Positions 11,351-24,124 of a stretch of DNA of 64,000 nucleotides are shown here, piece by piece (within the stretch, counting starts at the first letter, position 1; every line of letters begins with the position of its first letter). Source of the stretch: Gnetum montanum (lineage: Eukaryota; Streptophyta; Gnetopsida; Gnetales; Gnetaceae); the NCBI GenBank assembly GCA_015680685.1, contig MNCI01015561.1, positions 879,905 through 943,904 on the forward strand, read 5' to 3'. Made by a program: the position numbers and the translations under genes. The notes beneath the pieces were generated by a model. The model saw nothing but the letters and a program-made list of their open reading frames with translations, was not told the origin of the DNA and did not search any database.

Positions 11351-11680
11351 AGGAAATTCCACCAACCCTTAACATATTATCCTAGTGGAACTCCATCATA
11401 ATTAATTGAACAATATCAACAGTGGCAGCACCCACAATCATGGGGAATGCCACCACCAAGGCAACAGTATCCTTACTGACAACCTAACCCATATGGATAT
11501 TACGTGTAGCAACCAATCTTTCCACATGACTCTACTAGTCATATCACTACTCAACCTCACTACCAAGCCTGCGAGTATTATGGGACTCCCTCTTCTAGGG
11601 GCGATATACCGTAAGCATATCATCCTTCTCATCCAGCCGCATCTCTTCCACCAATAGCTCCACTACCACTTGCTCCAGCT

Positions 11681-14600
11681 ATGCAGGGTGAAATCCCTAC
11701 CCAGCTGCAACAACATAATGCCACAAGGGTTGTTAACTCTCAACCTACTATTGGTTCCAACAACCACATGAAGAAAAGACCTTTCTTTAGAACCAATAGA
11801 CCAACCAAGCCCTTACAATCACAAGTGGCTAATTCCTTAGACACCTTAGTATCATTCAAAACTTTGAAGCCCCCTTCAACCCAATCACCGCACTCAATGC
11901 ATACGGTCATGCTAACACATGCCATCACTAATTGGATCAAAGCTAGCCACCTTCCTAGGAAATCCTTTGATCTTGAGAGTTCTCTGATATACTTACGAAT
12001 TGCTGGAAATGCATCGTGCAAGGATCTTTTGGATTTAGGTTCTTGTGTCAACTTGATTTCTCAAGAAATGTACAAGGCCTGGAACCTACCTTCATTGAAA
12101 AAGAGCAACATCCATCTAGAGTTGTTCATCCAGTCCATCACTATCCCATTGGGACTAGTGGAAGACATTGTTACCACTATTTGTGGGTGGTCATACCCAG
12201 CTACCTTCCTAGTGATTCAGGTAAACAACAGTAAGGGGGACTTCCCAATCATAATGGGAAGAGCATCGCTAAGCACCATTGACGTACGCCTAGGAATTTA
12301 TGATCTTTCCCTATAAATATCAAAGGAAAATACATTTGGAAAGATTAAGAAGAAGAAAGTTCCATGCATTGCATACAGTGACACAGGGTGTAATTGCGTG
12401 CAGACATCATGGTTTGTGCAAAGTTTAACATTTCCTGCATGTAATCAGTGTGCACAAGTGATCAACATACAAAAATGCCTGTATGCAGCAGCCATATGAC
12501 AAGAAGACACCCAGTGGCTAACAGCTGATCAAGAAAGCAGTTCACTCATATGCATGGAACCAACTGAGGGTTTGACTTGTGCTTACATCGATAGCATAGA
12601 TGCATTAGAGCAAGTCCACTGCCAACTTCCAAGTCTTAACCTTGAAAATATCAATTGGGGGAAGTTTGAAATCCATAAGAAATTTAAGTAGGAGCCCCTC
12701 AAGCTGAAACCATTTCCCACCGATATGAAATACACATTCCTTAAAAATGAAAAACCAGTAATTATCAATGCTAAGCTTGCTCCTCAATAGAAAGAAGAAC
12801 TGCTGAAGGTAATAAATATATTGTTGAAAGCCTTCACTTGGTCATATCCCAAATTAACTAGAATAGATCCTAGGATATGCCAACATACAATTTACATGGA
12901 CCCCTCTATGAAGCCTTGAAAACAACTATAGAGGCAATTGAACCCTATGCTAAAGCAAGTAGTTAAGGAAGAAATCGAATAGCTTCTCAAGGTTGGTTTC
13001 ATATACCCTATTGCTGATAGCAAATGGGTTAGCCCCTTAGTTATTGTGCCTAAAAAGGGAGGAAAATGGAGGGTGTGCATAGATTTCAAGCTACTAAATA
13101 TGACAACATTCAAAGATCACTTTCCATTGCCATTTGTCAACCAAGTCTTAAACACCATCGCAGGGCATCGCTATTACAATTTTCTAGATGGATATAGCGG
13201 ATATAACCAAATACAAATAGCCCTAGAAGACCAAGCCAAGACTACGTTCACCAATCCTTGGGGAACGTTCGCATATAAACAGATGTCGTTTGACTTGTGC
13301 AATGCCCCTACAACATTTCAACAACTAGTTCTAAGCATATTCCAATAGCAAATAAACAATGGCGTGGAGGTCTTTATGGACGACTTCTCCACTTATGGAG
13401 CAAACTTTGATCAAGCCTTGGACCAGTTGGAGCAAGTGTTAAAAAGATGTGTAGAAACCAATTTGAGGCTCAACTGGTAGAAAACCCATTTGATGGTCCA
13501 AGAAGGTGTAGTACTAGGGCACAAAATCTCACACATAGGGATAGAGGTAGACCCCAAGAAAATCAAAATTATCCAAGAAATTAGCCATCGACCAGAAACT
13601 ATCAAAGATATTTTGTCATTCCTTAGACATACTAGCTACTATAAGAGATTTATTGAGAACTTTTCAAGGGTTGTCAAACCATTGGTGGAATTAACAAAAA
13701 AGGACGTACCTTTCTAGTGGACTAGGGAATGTGAATTAGCTTTCCAAACTCTGAAACAGAAGCTAGTAGAAACACCCATTCTACAAGATCCTAACTGGTC
13801 CAAACCATTCCATATCATGACTGACATGTCCAACTATTCTTTAGGAGCTGTACTTACACAGTTAGATGACTAGAAGCATCCTTATTACATCCACTATGCA
13901 AGTAGAAGTATCACTGGTGCACAACTTAACTACACTACCACAGAAAAAGAATTAATGGCTATAGTGTTTGCACTAGAAAATTTTAGACACTATGTATTGG
14001 GATATAAAGTATATATACATACAGATCATAGTGCAATCCAGTTCCTCATGAATAAGCCAATGGTAAGCCCTCATATCATATGATGGCTTGTAATCTTACA
14101 AGAGTTCAATTTAATGATGATCAATTGTAAGGGCATCAAGAATGTAGTTGCTGATCATTTATCTCGATTACGATGGGACAACAAAGAGGATGAGTATCCA
14201 ATTTCTTATCATTTCCCTGATGAATTCCTCTTTGCTGCTGTAGTAAATAATGAATCACCCATAGAGACAAATTAGTACAGTAAAATTCTTACCTTATCTC
14301 CTTACCCAACAAACATCACAAGAGTTAAACTTGAAGAAGAAACAATAGTTTCTTCACCAAGCCAAGTACTTTATGGAGATCAATAGGCAACTTTACAAAG
14401 TCTATCCTATGGCTTGGTTCAATGGTGTGTTCCCAATATAGATCAACTATGAATTCTCCAAGATGCTCATGAGGGTCCTTGTAGGGGTCATTATGCTAGG
14501 AGATAAACGACCATCAAGATCTTGCTTGTAGGATATTATTAGCCTACATTGTTTTGGGATGCCCATTAATTCGTCCAATCTTGTGAGCACTGTCAACATG

Positions 14601-14742
14601 ATGGGAGAATGACTACTAGAATGGAGGATCCACAACAATGGATTCAACCATTAGAACCCTTCGACATTTGGGGAATTGATTTTATGGGGCTGATTACACC
14701 ACTGTCCAATGGAAAAGCTTATATTATTATTGCCATTGAATA
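11681..14742 (+). pseudogene. pol: pol of gypsy element 1: PR-RT-RH-partial IN (broken)
   Basis: The protease lies near 12000-12070 (CKDLLDLGSCVNLIS; the DLG active site is kept). In the reverse transcriptase, GGKWRVCIDFKLLN is at 13057-13100, FLDGYSGYNQ at 13180-13210, LCNAPTTFQ at 13295-13325 and VFMDDF at about 13370-13388. RNase H covers 13790-14060 (EKELMAIVFALENFRHYVLGYK). The integrase zinc region lies near 14450-14600 and the first catalytic-Asp block (FDIWGIDFMG) at 14660-14690. The coding frame stops at the 14742 junction. Stops at 12688, 12786, 13345, 13477 and 13869 are TAG at positions where sister copies have CAG or CAA. Confidence 0.9.
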
Positions 14743-17700
14743 ATGTAAGGTACTTCCCACAATGTTTGAAATTTTCTACGTTGTGGCACATGTGTGGGGT
14801 TCCAGTAGAGAACCTTATCTCCTAGTTGATACTTATCCTTTCAAATCTTCAAGTCATGACATTGCTTTTTATAGGCCTTATGCAACTCATTTGATGATAG
14901 GGTAGCTAATTAGTTTCCGTCTAGCACATTTAAAGTTTCCAACCTTTTTTTTTGTGCTAGATCAAGATCAAGGTGGAGGTCACAAGCCGTTGATAGTGTA
15001 TGGAGTTTGGTTTGAATCGAAAGCATTGGAAGCTTTCCGTACACTAACTCATAGGGAGAGTAGCTTATAAGGAGTTTCCAGGTGGAGCGGTATGCCCAAA
15101 GAGCATCATTCAGTTTAGTGCTCCAATATCGCCTATATTTGCTAATTGTCCTAGTCAATATCTTAGTGATCTCCCTATTGGTGACCTCAACTTGTCCATT
15201 AGCTTGGGGGTGATAAGGTGTAGTTAATTTATGTTCAACCCTTAAGCGTTGCATTAACTTTCAAAAAGTTGCACCTATGAAGTATGTTCCATTATCCAAA
15301 ATAAGTGCACGTGGCACACCAAACCTATTTATGATTTTTTATTGCACAAATCGTGTAGCTGTAGATGATGTGCAGTCTTTAATAGTAGCTGCTTCAGCCC
15401 ATTTTGTTAAATAGTCTATGACAACTATAATGTAAGCTTTTCCATTGGACATTGGTGTAATGGGCCCCATAAAGTTTATTCCCCAAATGTCGAAGGGTTC
15501 TAATGGTTGAGTCCATTGTTGCCGATCCTCCATTTTAGCAATCATTCCCCCATCATATTGACAGTGCTCACAAGATCAGACAAATTGATAGGAATCCTGA
15601 AATAATGTTGGCCAGTAATATCCTGCAAGCTAGATCTTAATAGTTGTTCATCTCCCCACATAGTGACCCCCACAAGGGCCCTTATGAGTGTCTTGGAGAA
15701 CTCTCAGTTGGTCTACCTCGAGCACGCACCATCAAACCAAGCCATCAAGACACACTTTGTAAAGTTTTCCATTGATCTCCATGAAGTACTTGGCTCTATG
15801 AAGAAACTATTGTTTCTTCCTAAAGTCCAGCTCCTGTGATTTTTTTTGAGTAAGGAGATAGGTGAGAATGCTACTATACCAGTTCATCTCCGTGGGTAGT
15901 TGGTTATTCACTACACTGGCAAAGAGGGCTTCATCAGGAAGATGATCAAACATTACAGATTCATCCTCTTTGCTATCCCAGCACAATCGAGATAAATGAT
16001 CTGCAACTACGTTCTCAGTGCCTTTCTGATCAATCATTGTTAGATCGAACTCCTGTAGAATTACCATCCATCATATAATACGAGGGCTAACCATTGGCTT
16101 GTTCATGAGGAACCGGATTGCACTATGATCTGTGTGGATGAACACTTTGTAACCTAACATGTAGTGCCTAAACTTATCTAGTGCAAACACTATAGCCATT
16201 AATTTTTTCTCTATAGTTGTATAGTTAAGTTGTGCACCAGTGATACTTCTACTTGCACAGTGGATGTAGTAAGGGTGTTTTTGGTCATCTAACTATGTAA
16301 GTATGGCTCCTAAGGCATAATTGGATGCATTAGTCATGATGTGGAATGGTCTAGACTAGTCAGGAGCTTGTAGAATGGGAGTTTCTACTACCTTTTGTTT
16401 CAAGGTTTGGAATGCTCATTCACATTCCCTGGTCCACTCAAAAGATACATCCTTCTTTGTTAGCTCTACCAATGGTTTGGCAATTTTGGAGAAGTCCTCA
16501 ATGAATCTCCTATAGTAGCCAGTGTGTCCAAGGAATGACCAAATGTCTTTGACAGTTTTTGATTGACGAGTAGGATAAATCTATTTTTATCTGGGTCTAC
16601 CTCTATTCTTGCATATGAAACCTATGCCCAAGTACTATGCCTTCTTGGACCATTAAATGGCTTTTCTACCAGTTGCGCCTTAGATTGGTTTCTACGCATC
16701 TTTTTAGCACTTGCTCTAATCGGTCCAAGGCTTGATCAAAACTTGTTCCATAGGTGGAGAAGTCGTCCATAAAGACTTCCACTTCGTTCCCTATCTGCTG
16801 TTGGAATATGCTTAGAACTAGGTGTTGAAATGTGGCAGGAGCATTACACAAGCCAAACAACATTTGTTTATACGCAAATGTTCCCCAAGGATTGGTGAAA
16901 GTTGTCTTGGCTTGGTCTTCTATGGCTATTCGTATTTGCTTGTATCCGCTATAGCCATCCAGGAAACTGTAATAACGATGCCCTGCTATGGTGTCTAAGA
17001 CTTGGTCAATGAATGGCAACGGAAAGTGATCCTTAAATTTTGCCATGTTCAACAGCCTAAAATCTATGCACACCCTCCATTTGCCTCCCTTTTTAGACAT
17101 GATTACTAGAGGGCTAACCCATTCACTATCAGCAATGGGATATATGAACCTAGCCTCAAGAAGATATTCTATTTCTTCTTTTACTGCTTGCTTTAATTTT
17201 GGGTTCAATCACCTCTGTGGTTGTTTTCAAGGTTTCATAGAGGGGTTAGTGTAAATCCTATGCTGGCATATCTTAGGATCAATTCCAATTAATTTGGGAT
17301 ATGACCAGGCAAAGGCTTTTGACCACTTGTTTATTACCTTCAGCAGTCTTCCTTTTTGTTTGGAAGCAAGTCTTGCATTTATGATTACCAATTTTCCATG
17401 TTTAAGAATAATATATTCCAAACTGATGGGTAATGGTTTCAATTCTAGGGGCTCTTGTTTGAATTTTTCAAGAATTTCCAACTTCACCCATTTGATGTTT
17501 TCAAGGTTAAGGCTTGGAAGTTGGTAGCAGACTTGCTCTAGTGCGTCTATGCTTTCGATATAAGCACACGTTATTCCCTTAGTTAGTTCCATGCACATTA
17601 GTGAGTTCTCTTGATCAGCTATTAGCCACTGGGTGTCTTCTTATCGCGTGGCTACTGCATACAGGCACTTTTGTATGTTAATGTTTTGTGCACACCGGTT

Positions 17701-18470
17701 GCATGCAGGCAATGCTAAACTTTGCATAACCCATGATCTCTGCATGCAATTGCACCCTGTATCATTGTATGCGATGCATGGAACCTTCTTCTTCTCGATC
17801 TTTCCAAAAGTGTTCTCTTTAGATATTTCCAAAGAAAGATCATGGATTCCTAGGTGTGCATCTATAGTACTTAGCCATGCCCTTTCCATTATTATTGAGA
17901 AGTTCCCTTTACTGTTATTCACTTGTATCACTAGGAAATCAACTAGGTACGACCACCCACACACAGTGATGATGATGTCCTCCACCAGTCCCCAAGGGAA
18001 CAGTGATGGACTGGTCGGCTAGCTCTAGGCGAATATTGCTTTTCTTTAATGGAGGCAGGTTCCAAGCTTTGTACATTTCTTGCGATATTAATTTGACTCC
18101 AGAACCTAAATCTAGAAGAGCTTTGCATGGCTCATTCCCAGTGATTTGGAGATAGATTAGAGGGCTTCTAGGATCAGAGAATTTCCTAGGAAGGTGGCCA
18201 ACCTTGATCCAGTCAGTGACGACATGTGTTAACATAATCGTATGCGTTGAGCTTGTTGTTTGGTTCAAAGGGAGCTCTGAAGCTTTATTTGATGGGGAGG
18301 TGTTCAGAGGTTCAACCGCTTGTGGTTGTAAGGGCTTCATTGGACTGTTGGTTCTAAAGAAAGTTCTTTTCTTCATACAGTTGTCAGAACCAATAGTGGG
18401 TTGAGGATTTACAGCCCTTGTGGCATTGCGTTGCTGTGGTTGAGTAGGGAGTTCCCCTTGCATTGCTAGA
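14743..18470 (-). pseudogene. pol: pol of gypsy element 2: PR-RT-RH-IN (broken)
   Basis: Read leftwards from 18470. The protease is near 18060-18130 (LLDLGSGVKLIS). The reverse transcriptase is in a 180-residue open stretch (16666-17208) with KKGGKWRVCIDFRLLN, FLDGYSGYKQ, FGLCNAPATFQ and VFMDDF. RNase H is at 15807-16400. The integrase zinc region lies near 15560-15700, the catalytic core at 15339-15545 (FDIWGINFMGPITP, DYLTKWAEA) and its later part at 14910-15254 (TPYHPQANGQVEVTNREI, DALWAYR). The C-terminal GPY-like block is cut at 14743. Of the copies here its reverse transcriptase frame is the best preserved. A TAG interrupts it at the NWQK position (about 16668), as in element 1. Confidence 0.9.
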
Positions 18471-18486
18471 GTGGGTGGTAATGGAG

Positions 18487-20730
18487 CTATTGGTGTGAGA
18501 GCTGCAGATGGATTTGAAGGATGATATATTTATGGGTTATCTCCCCTAGGAGAAGGAGTTCTATAATGCTCATGGGCTTGGTAGTGATGTTGTGGTGTAA
18601 CATGACTAACAGAGTCACGTGGAGAGATTGGATGTTGCACGTAGTAGCCATATGGGTCAGGTTGCCAGTATGGGTATTGTTGCCTTGGTGGTGGCATCCC
18701 CCATGACTGTGGGTATTGCCACTATTGATGTTGCTCAACAAGTTGTGGTGGAGTTCCACTTGGATAATATGTTGAAGGTTGGTAGAACTACCTTGGGTTC
18801 TCTTGGGGATAAGGTAACCATCAGGGTGCTTGCCGTTTATTTAGTCGTGGGTTGAGTGCATACACCCCAGACTTTTGTATATGTGAGATCATTGGGCAAC
18901 ATCCCTTAGGATGGTCGTATTGGCATATCTCGCATCCACTATCATTTTCTGTTTCTAAATCCACAACCTCTTCTATGATGGCCATTTTGCCCTTACCCTT
19001 GTTACGTGCATTTTCCACTTCTCTCTTTTTCTTTTTGTAGCGGTCACTACCTCACTTCCTAGACTCCTCTAGAATTTTAAGAATAGTTTCAAACCTACCA
19101 TCCAAGGAGTCCCACATTTGGTCTACCTTTGCCGATACTTCTGATGTTAACTTTTGGAGAGGCAAAGTTTTCCTATTCACCATCTCTTCAAGTGGTGACT
19201 CCTCTTCCTCCTCATAAAATCTCACTCCCCTTTTTTGGAGGGAAGGATCTTAGTTGTATTCTTTCACACTTTCTCTCTTTCGTAGCTCACCTTCTTCTTT
19301 GGCAACTTGCTCTAGCAGTCTATGAATTTGATGAGACCTAAGCTCCAATAACCTTCCTTGGGCATACGTCCCAAGGGTTCTTCTTGTTTCATGCCTAAGT
19401 CCATCCACAAGATGGCATAGTTGATCTCGCTGCGAATAACCATGGCCAAGGCAACGATGTAACAGTGCATAATAGCAGCCCATGGCAGCATCTAAGGGTT
19501 CATGATTCCCTTGCTTCCATCCTTGGATTTGCTTCCATAGGTTAGACACTCGGGAGTACGTTTGGTACTTATCATTGAACAGTTCTAACATTATACTCCA
19601 CCTCCGAATGGATTCTAGTTCTAAGGACTGGTACCAGCTTTCAGCTTCTTTCACTAGTGTCCTTGGGAACAACTTCAGTTTTTGCCATTCGTTTTCTATG
19701 TTTTGCAAGGCACATGCATCGTGGAATGCTTGTAAATGATTTTGAGGATCAACATTGTATTCCCCTTCAAATCATGGGATGTTGTTCATGTCTAACCTCT
19801 TGATCCTACTATCCTTTTGGTGCCTTGTTGGAACTCCTACGGCCTTTGTTATATTTAGCATGCTTCTAGTTGTGAGTAGGGGTTCTTCGTGATTGTCTAG
19901 TTCATAATGTCTATGGTGTCTACATGGTTCCCTACTCTTCCTTCTTCTATGCCTTGATTCTTTAGAGTGCCCTCATCCTCATTCTTGATTGTCTCGTCAA
20001 TGACTTCCACTTCATTTTTCCTTATCCTCACGATTGGTTTTCCTATGACTACGTCCAGACATTGAAGGAGAGGGTGAAGATGACGATGAAGATGAAGAAA
20101 AAGGAGAACTATCGCCATGACAGTGTTTTCTACCTTCTCTTCGGTGGTCTTAGCCTCGATCATGATCATGATCAAAATGTTCGTCCTTATCGTGTGTCCG
20201 TGTTCCTTCGTTGAACACTTTGTGTTCATGGGTATCAGAACTAGGGTTGTGAATAGTGGAGTGGAGGTTCTGATACACCACCTCCTGACCAATATCAAGA
20301 GGAGGAACATCATTTCGTAGGGAACCTATTGAAGCAAGTTCACCATCCTCAATTTCGCTCAAAACATGCGAAGCATCATGAAGCCATTTATCCTTCAAAG
20401 ATGTATGATATCTCTCATGTTGCAAGTCCCTTTGATGCTGTGCTTCTGTGGGATGATAGTCTCTTGAGTCATGATTTCATGCAACGTATTCTACATATAA
20501 AAGCAGCATGCCTATTTGTGTGAGAGCACGAAGGAGCATGTTGGGATCTGATCGGTCTAGAGGCAACACTATGTTACCCTCCAAGTCTCTCCAACGCAGT
20601 TGTTCGTCTTGGTGGAGAATAAAGGTGAAATCGGGTACATACTCATTGGGAATGAGTATATACCACACGAAACTATTGAGGAACTGGCGAATCCTAGTTA
20701 TGTGCATTATGTTGCCGACTGCCTCTTGCG
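18487..20730 (-). pseudogene. gag: gag of gypsy element 2 (broken)
   Basis: The open core at 19250-19708 gives IENEWQKLKLFPRTLVKEA, LELFNDKYQTYSRVS and RDQLCHLVDGLRHETRRTLG. A zinc knuckle (CEICQYDHPKGCCP) is near 18900-18945. The N-terminal block is at 20477-20707 (FTFILHQDEQLRWRDLEGN). Between them, at about 19900-20150, lies a serine/arginine-rich spacer, with runs such as SSSSSSSSPSPS and SRHRRRKSR. Stops include the shared TGA at about 19772-19774 (IP-stop-FEG). A proline/glutamine-rich stretch at 18490-18790 leads into pol. Confidence 0.8.
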
Positions 20731-20897
20731 TTAGTCCTAGGTAGTGAAGTGCTCTTATGCAAAGAAGAAGACATCTTGTCTTGTTTAGTGTGCAATGTAC
20801 TATTGTCTCGTCTTTCTTTGATTAACCATAAGGGTTCGTTCTAATGTTCCAACAATATGAATGATTTCCTATGTTCTAGGTAGCACACAAACAACTA

Positions 20898-20918
20898 AGT
20901 CCCTGGCAACGGTGCTTA
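20898..20918 (-). other. Primer-binding site of element 2
   Basis: On the minus strand, TAAGCACCGTTGCCAGGGAC directly follows the LTR end. It resembles the tRNA-Asp-type site of the other elements and starts with altered bases. Confidence 0.7.
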
Positions 20919-21727
20919 TGACGAGTGGCAAGGTACCCCTACACTCAACCATACGAATACGAGTGTTTCACGCATGATCTGGTCAAACTCCAAGGACCAA
21001 GTGCTTATGCGCCTTAATGGAACACTTAGGGTTAATCAATCGTTGTCTTCCCAAACTTACTTGTATTGTCATGGTTGTATGGTTAAGTAAGCTTGAGGTA
21101 TATGATTTTTATAGCTTTTGTATTTTTTATGTCTTCTGCTAATAAAGGAGAGGGAGAGAGAACTAAGTGGCTAACTTACATTAACTATTCATTAACTAAG
21201 TTCTAAATGTTCCTAACACCAGTATCCATTCCCACTTGCTGTACACATCCTGAACCAATGCAACACTGCTGGGATTACCAAACGTTAATCGTTATTAGGT
21301 TACCAAGCGCTACACGCATGCTCAAAGTGGTCATACTAAGTGTATTTTAACTAAGGGGGTTGAAGGTTAAGAGAGATATTAATTAACTAGGAAAGCGTTA
21401 AACAATCATTAATTACTAATTAGCTTAATCTGTATGCTGCAAAGTTTATCATAAAGTTCGTCTTTATTGCTGTACACAAAATTGTGCTCAGGTACAAATT
21501 GCTCAAATAAAGATCTGTTCACTCTATGACTCCTACTGCGGGCACACAGAAATAATTCTAACTCTAGAATGACAAAACTACAAGAGTCTAGCTAAGGGTC
21601 TAAATCTAATTTTCTTTGAACCAAGGGTGCCACTTCTTATTTATAAAAGATGAGGCATGACGCAATATCGCGTGGTGGATGTGATATCGCATATGCGATA
21701 TTGCGTACGTGATATCGCGGTTCATCA
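20919..21727 (-). repeat. 5' LTR of element 2 (A type, 809 bp)
   Basis: Plus-strand ends are TGACGAGTGG...TTCATCA. The U3 part (21660-21720) holds several GATATCGC-type palindromes (GTGATATCGC, ATGCGATATTGCG, GTGATATCGCG), the A-type signature. Upstream of the R region (minus sense) is the TATAAATAAG box (revcomp near 21640). Sequence at 20930-21100 matches the conserved LTR 3' part seen in all families. Confidence 0.85.
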
Positions 21728-23605
21728 TACCTGAAAAGGATTGGAGGAAGTTGAAGGCATTTGACCTATAATTTTCTATTGATTTATGAAATGGATGTTT
21801 TGATTTATGGTTGATGATCTATTTGACAAACTAGAAAAAATAACAAAAAATTAAAAATGAAAAAAGAAGAAGCAATTGTTATATTTAGTTAGAAATGTAA
21901 AAAGAGTAATAAATTCAGAAGAAAATATGATATTTACTAACAATACTTTTAAATGATTTAAGCTTTTTAGATAGCCTTCTTGGGCATATCTTGATTGGTT
22001 GCAAGTAGAAGTTGTAGGATTTTGATATTTGACATGCCAAAATTGTCCATAATTGCAAAGGATTAGTAGTTCATATGGACAACATTGAAGTGAGTCTGGT
22101 ATATATCTTATTCAAAACTACTAGTCTATATCTTATTTAGTTTATATTTAATCTAGTCTATATTTAGTTGTGTAAATCTAGCTTTGTCTATATCATTTTT
22201 TATGTATCCACCAATACTATGCAAGACCTTTGAATTGTTGAATAGTTAATTACAACCCAAGACTTGAAATAAAATCTTTATTCCTCCAAGCCACTTTGCA
22301 GTTGTATAGGAATTATCATATCCCATGAAATGTGAGGTATTAAAACTATAGAATTTAGCTAGCGACTCTGGGTTAGGTATTAATGGATTTTGTTTCAGAT
22401 TGTTGTTCACTAAGAATGTCTGAAATCTTTCTATTTTTAGCATCATTATTTTGTAGCTTTGTAATGGCTTCATTAATCCAAAATTCTACATTAAAAATGT
22501 TAACAACATTTAATCTGAAAATGACATAAAAAATATAATATAAACTTTGTTACCTTTGTTATGGTTATTTGATGTTTTTCATTGTTTTGATTCTTTACAA
22601 TTGATTGCATGGTTTCATTTGTTAGTTTTTCTAGTTCCAATTTTTGTCTTTTTTATTCTCAATATCTTCATTGCCTGTACTTATTCATTATTTTTTTATA
22701 CTAAAATCAAAATCAAAATTTGAATATATTGAAAAAAAATTGAAATTATAATGAGATGGAAATATTCATTTTGCATAAAACATATATGGAATACCTTATC
22801 TTTTGCAAGTTGTGTCAACCAATGTGGTTGAAAGTTATTATGTATTTGTAAATTCAATTTGCTGATTTTGTTTTTTCATATTTGAATAAGATTTGTAAAG
22901 GAATTGTAGGAAATTTGATAATGAGAGAATTTCAAATTAGATGAGCATATAGCAAAAATTGCAAATAATAGAACACAATAAATCAAAAAACAAAATGGAA
23001 GATCATTAATACCTAAAATAGTAGGTTGTGATGAGTAGAGAGTAGAGAGCAAAGAGTAGGTAATAAGCAGAGAGCAAGGTCAAATCCTGTAAAAATCGCA
23101 ACTTGAAACATTATTTAGAGAAAACTGCAAAGAGTTGGTGAAATGCAAAAAAATTGTTACATGTTAAATGCAAATAGTAGAACTTATTGTTTTAGGTATT
23201 GGCAATGATGAGCAAAGAGCAAGGATATGTCAAATACAAATAGTAGATCATAATGAATAAAAGAAAAAGCAAAAAATAATCTTGAATGCAAAATAATTAT
23301 CACATGATCATTAATGTTTGAAATAGTAGGTTGTGATGAGTAGAGAGTAAGGTTAGATCCATGAGAGAATAGGCTGTGATTAGCAGAAAGCAAGGACACT
23401 AGAGTTAGTTGATAATTATTATAACACCAGTCAAGCGTGATAGATTCATGGTAGTTTTACATTGATAGCATCATCCTACATTGATTACATCATCTAGAAT
23501 TTTAAAATCGCATAAAAAGAAGTCTACACACTTAACATACAATTCTAAAGGTAATCAAGATAAAAAAGTCTACAAGCTCGAACATAAAATTCTAAAGGTA
23601 ATCAA
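21728..23605. other. AT-rich DNA without a recognisable gene
   Basis: No domain or convincing exon seen. A 75-residue minus-strand frame (22246-22473) has no recognisable family. A roughly 44-bp direct repeat (GATCATTAAT ... AATAGTAGGTTGTGATGAGT) occurs at about 23002-23046 and 23307-23351, with looser AGCAAAGAGTAG-like words between, so 23000-23400 is an old degenerate tandem repeat. Confidence 0.5.
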
Positions 23606-23606
23606 G

Positions 23607-23612
23607 CTAAAA
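23607..23612 (-). terminator. Candidate Pol III terminator for tRNA-Arg
   Basis: The plus strand reads CTAAAAAGG, giving a run of five T on the minus strand about 40 nt past the tRNA 3' end. It is the first T run of at least five after the gene. Four-T runs nearer the gene were not seen. Confidence 0.4.
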
Positions 23613-23650
23613 AGGTAATTGCTTTTATAACATATTCGGTATTATTGCGT

Positions 23651-23723
23651 CGACCACGGTGGGACTCGAACCCACAGTCTCCCGCTCCGGAGGCGAGCGC
23701 CTTATCCATTAGGCCACGCGGTC
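23651..23723 (-). tRNA. trnR-CCG: tRNA-Arg (anticodon CCG)
   Basis: The 73-nt minus-strand sequence folds as a full cloverleaf. The acceptor is GACCGCG paired with CGTGGTC (one G-T pair). The D arm is in GCCTAATGGATAAGGC, and the anticodon arm is CTCGC-CTCCGGA-GCGGG with anticodon CCG. The T arm is GTGGG-TTCGAGT-CCCAC, and the discriminator base is G. A box (TGGCCTAATGG) and B box (GGTTCGAGTCC) are intact. There is no intron and no encoded CCA, as expected for a nuclear gene. A CCAA word lies just upstream, a feature common at plant tRNA genes. It decodes CGG arginine codons. Confidence 0.95.
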
Positions 23724-24124
23724 AAGATGCTTGGCAAATGGCATGGGTACCTCTGATTTGATAGTGATCTTTACCATCTCTAATCAAGTTGCTGCTGTTC
23801 TTGTTACTTTTATTCGTCGTCCAAGTAAGAAAAGCCGAGTGGCCGTTTGTTGGCTCTGTAATGCTACGGACGGAAACCTTAGTATAAAACCATAATCCAG
23901 AATCCTCTATTTTTAATAGGAGATTGCTTGCTTTTACCGTTTCAATTTGGTGCGATTTGTAATGGCGTGTTGGAATCCTAAATTCATTCGTTGCAGGTGA
24001 AGTCGTTGAGCAAACAGGCATACTCTCTTAGACTGCGTTTCTTTACCCACAATCAAATCAAATCAAATCCACCAGGGACGGAAAATTGTAATTTTTTAAA
24101 TGATGTCTTCAAAAGTTATAACAA

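Larger units (their letters stand above)
8239..14742 (+). mobile_element. Ty3/gypsy retrotransposon, element 1 (5' LTR to mid-integrase)
   Basis: Athila/Tat-like order: LTR (8239-9242), primer-binding site, gag, then protease, reverse transcriptase, RNase H and the first part of integrase. It ends abruptly at about 14742, within the integrase core just after the first catalytic-Asp block, where minus-strand sequence of element 2 begins. No 3' LTR exists. Many in-frame stops make it inert. The LTR is of B type (U3 with a TAGAG/CTCTA array). Confidence 0.9.
14743..21727 (-). mobile_element. Ty3/gypsy retrotransposon, element 2 (5' LTR to late integrase)
   Basis: Minus-strand counterpart with an A-type LTR at 20919-21727, primer site at 20898-20918, gag and pol. 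It is truncated at 14743 near the end of integrase, where it meets element 1 tail to tail. No 3' LTR and no matching target duplication are found; the base run after its LTR is TACCT. Because element 1 has a B-type LTR and element 2 an A-type LTR, they are not the two halves of one insertion. Confidence 0.85.

Noticed and set aside
8239-21727. A single element with inverted LTRs
   Set aside because: LTRs are of different U3 types, both gag-pol halves run inward, and there is no common target duplication.
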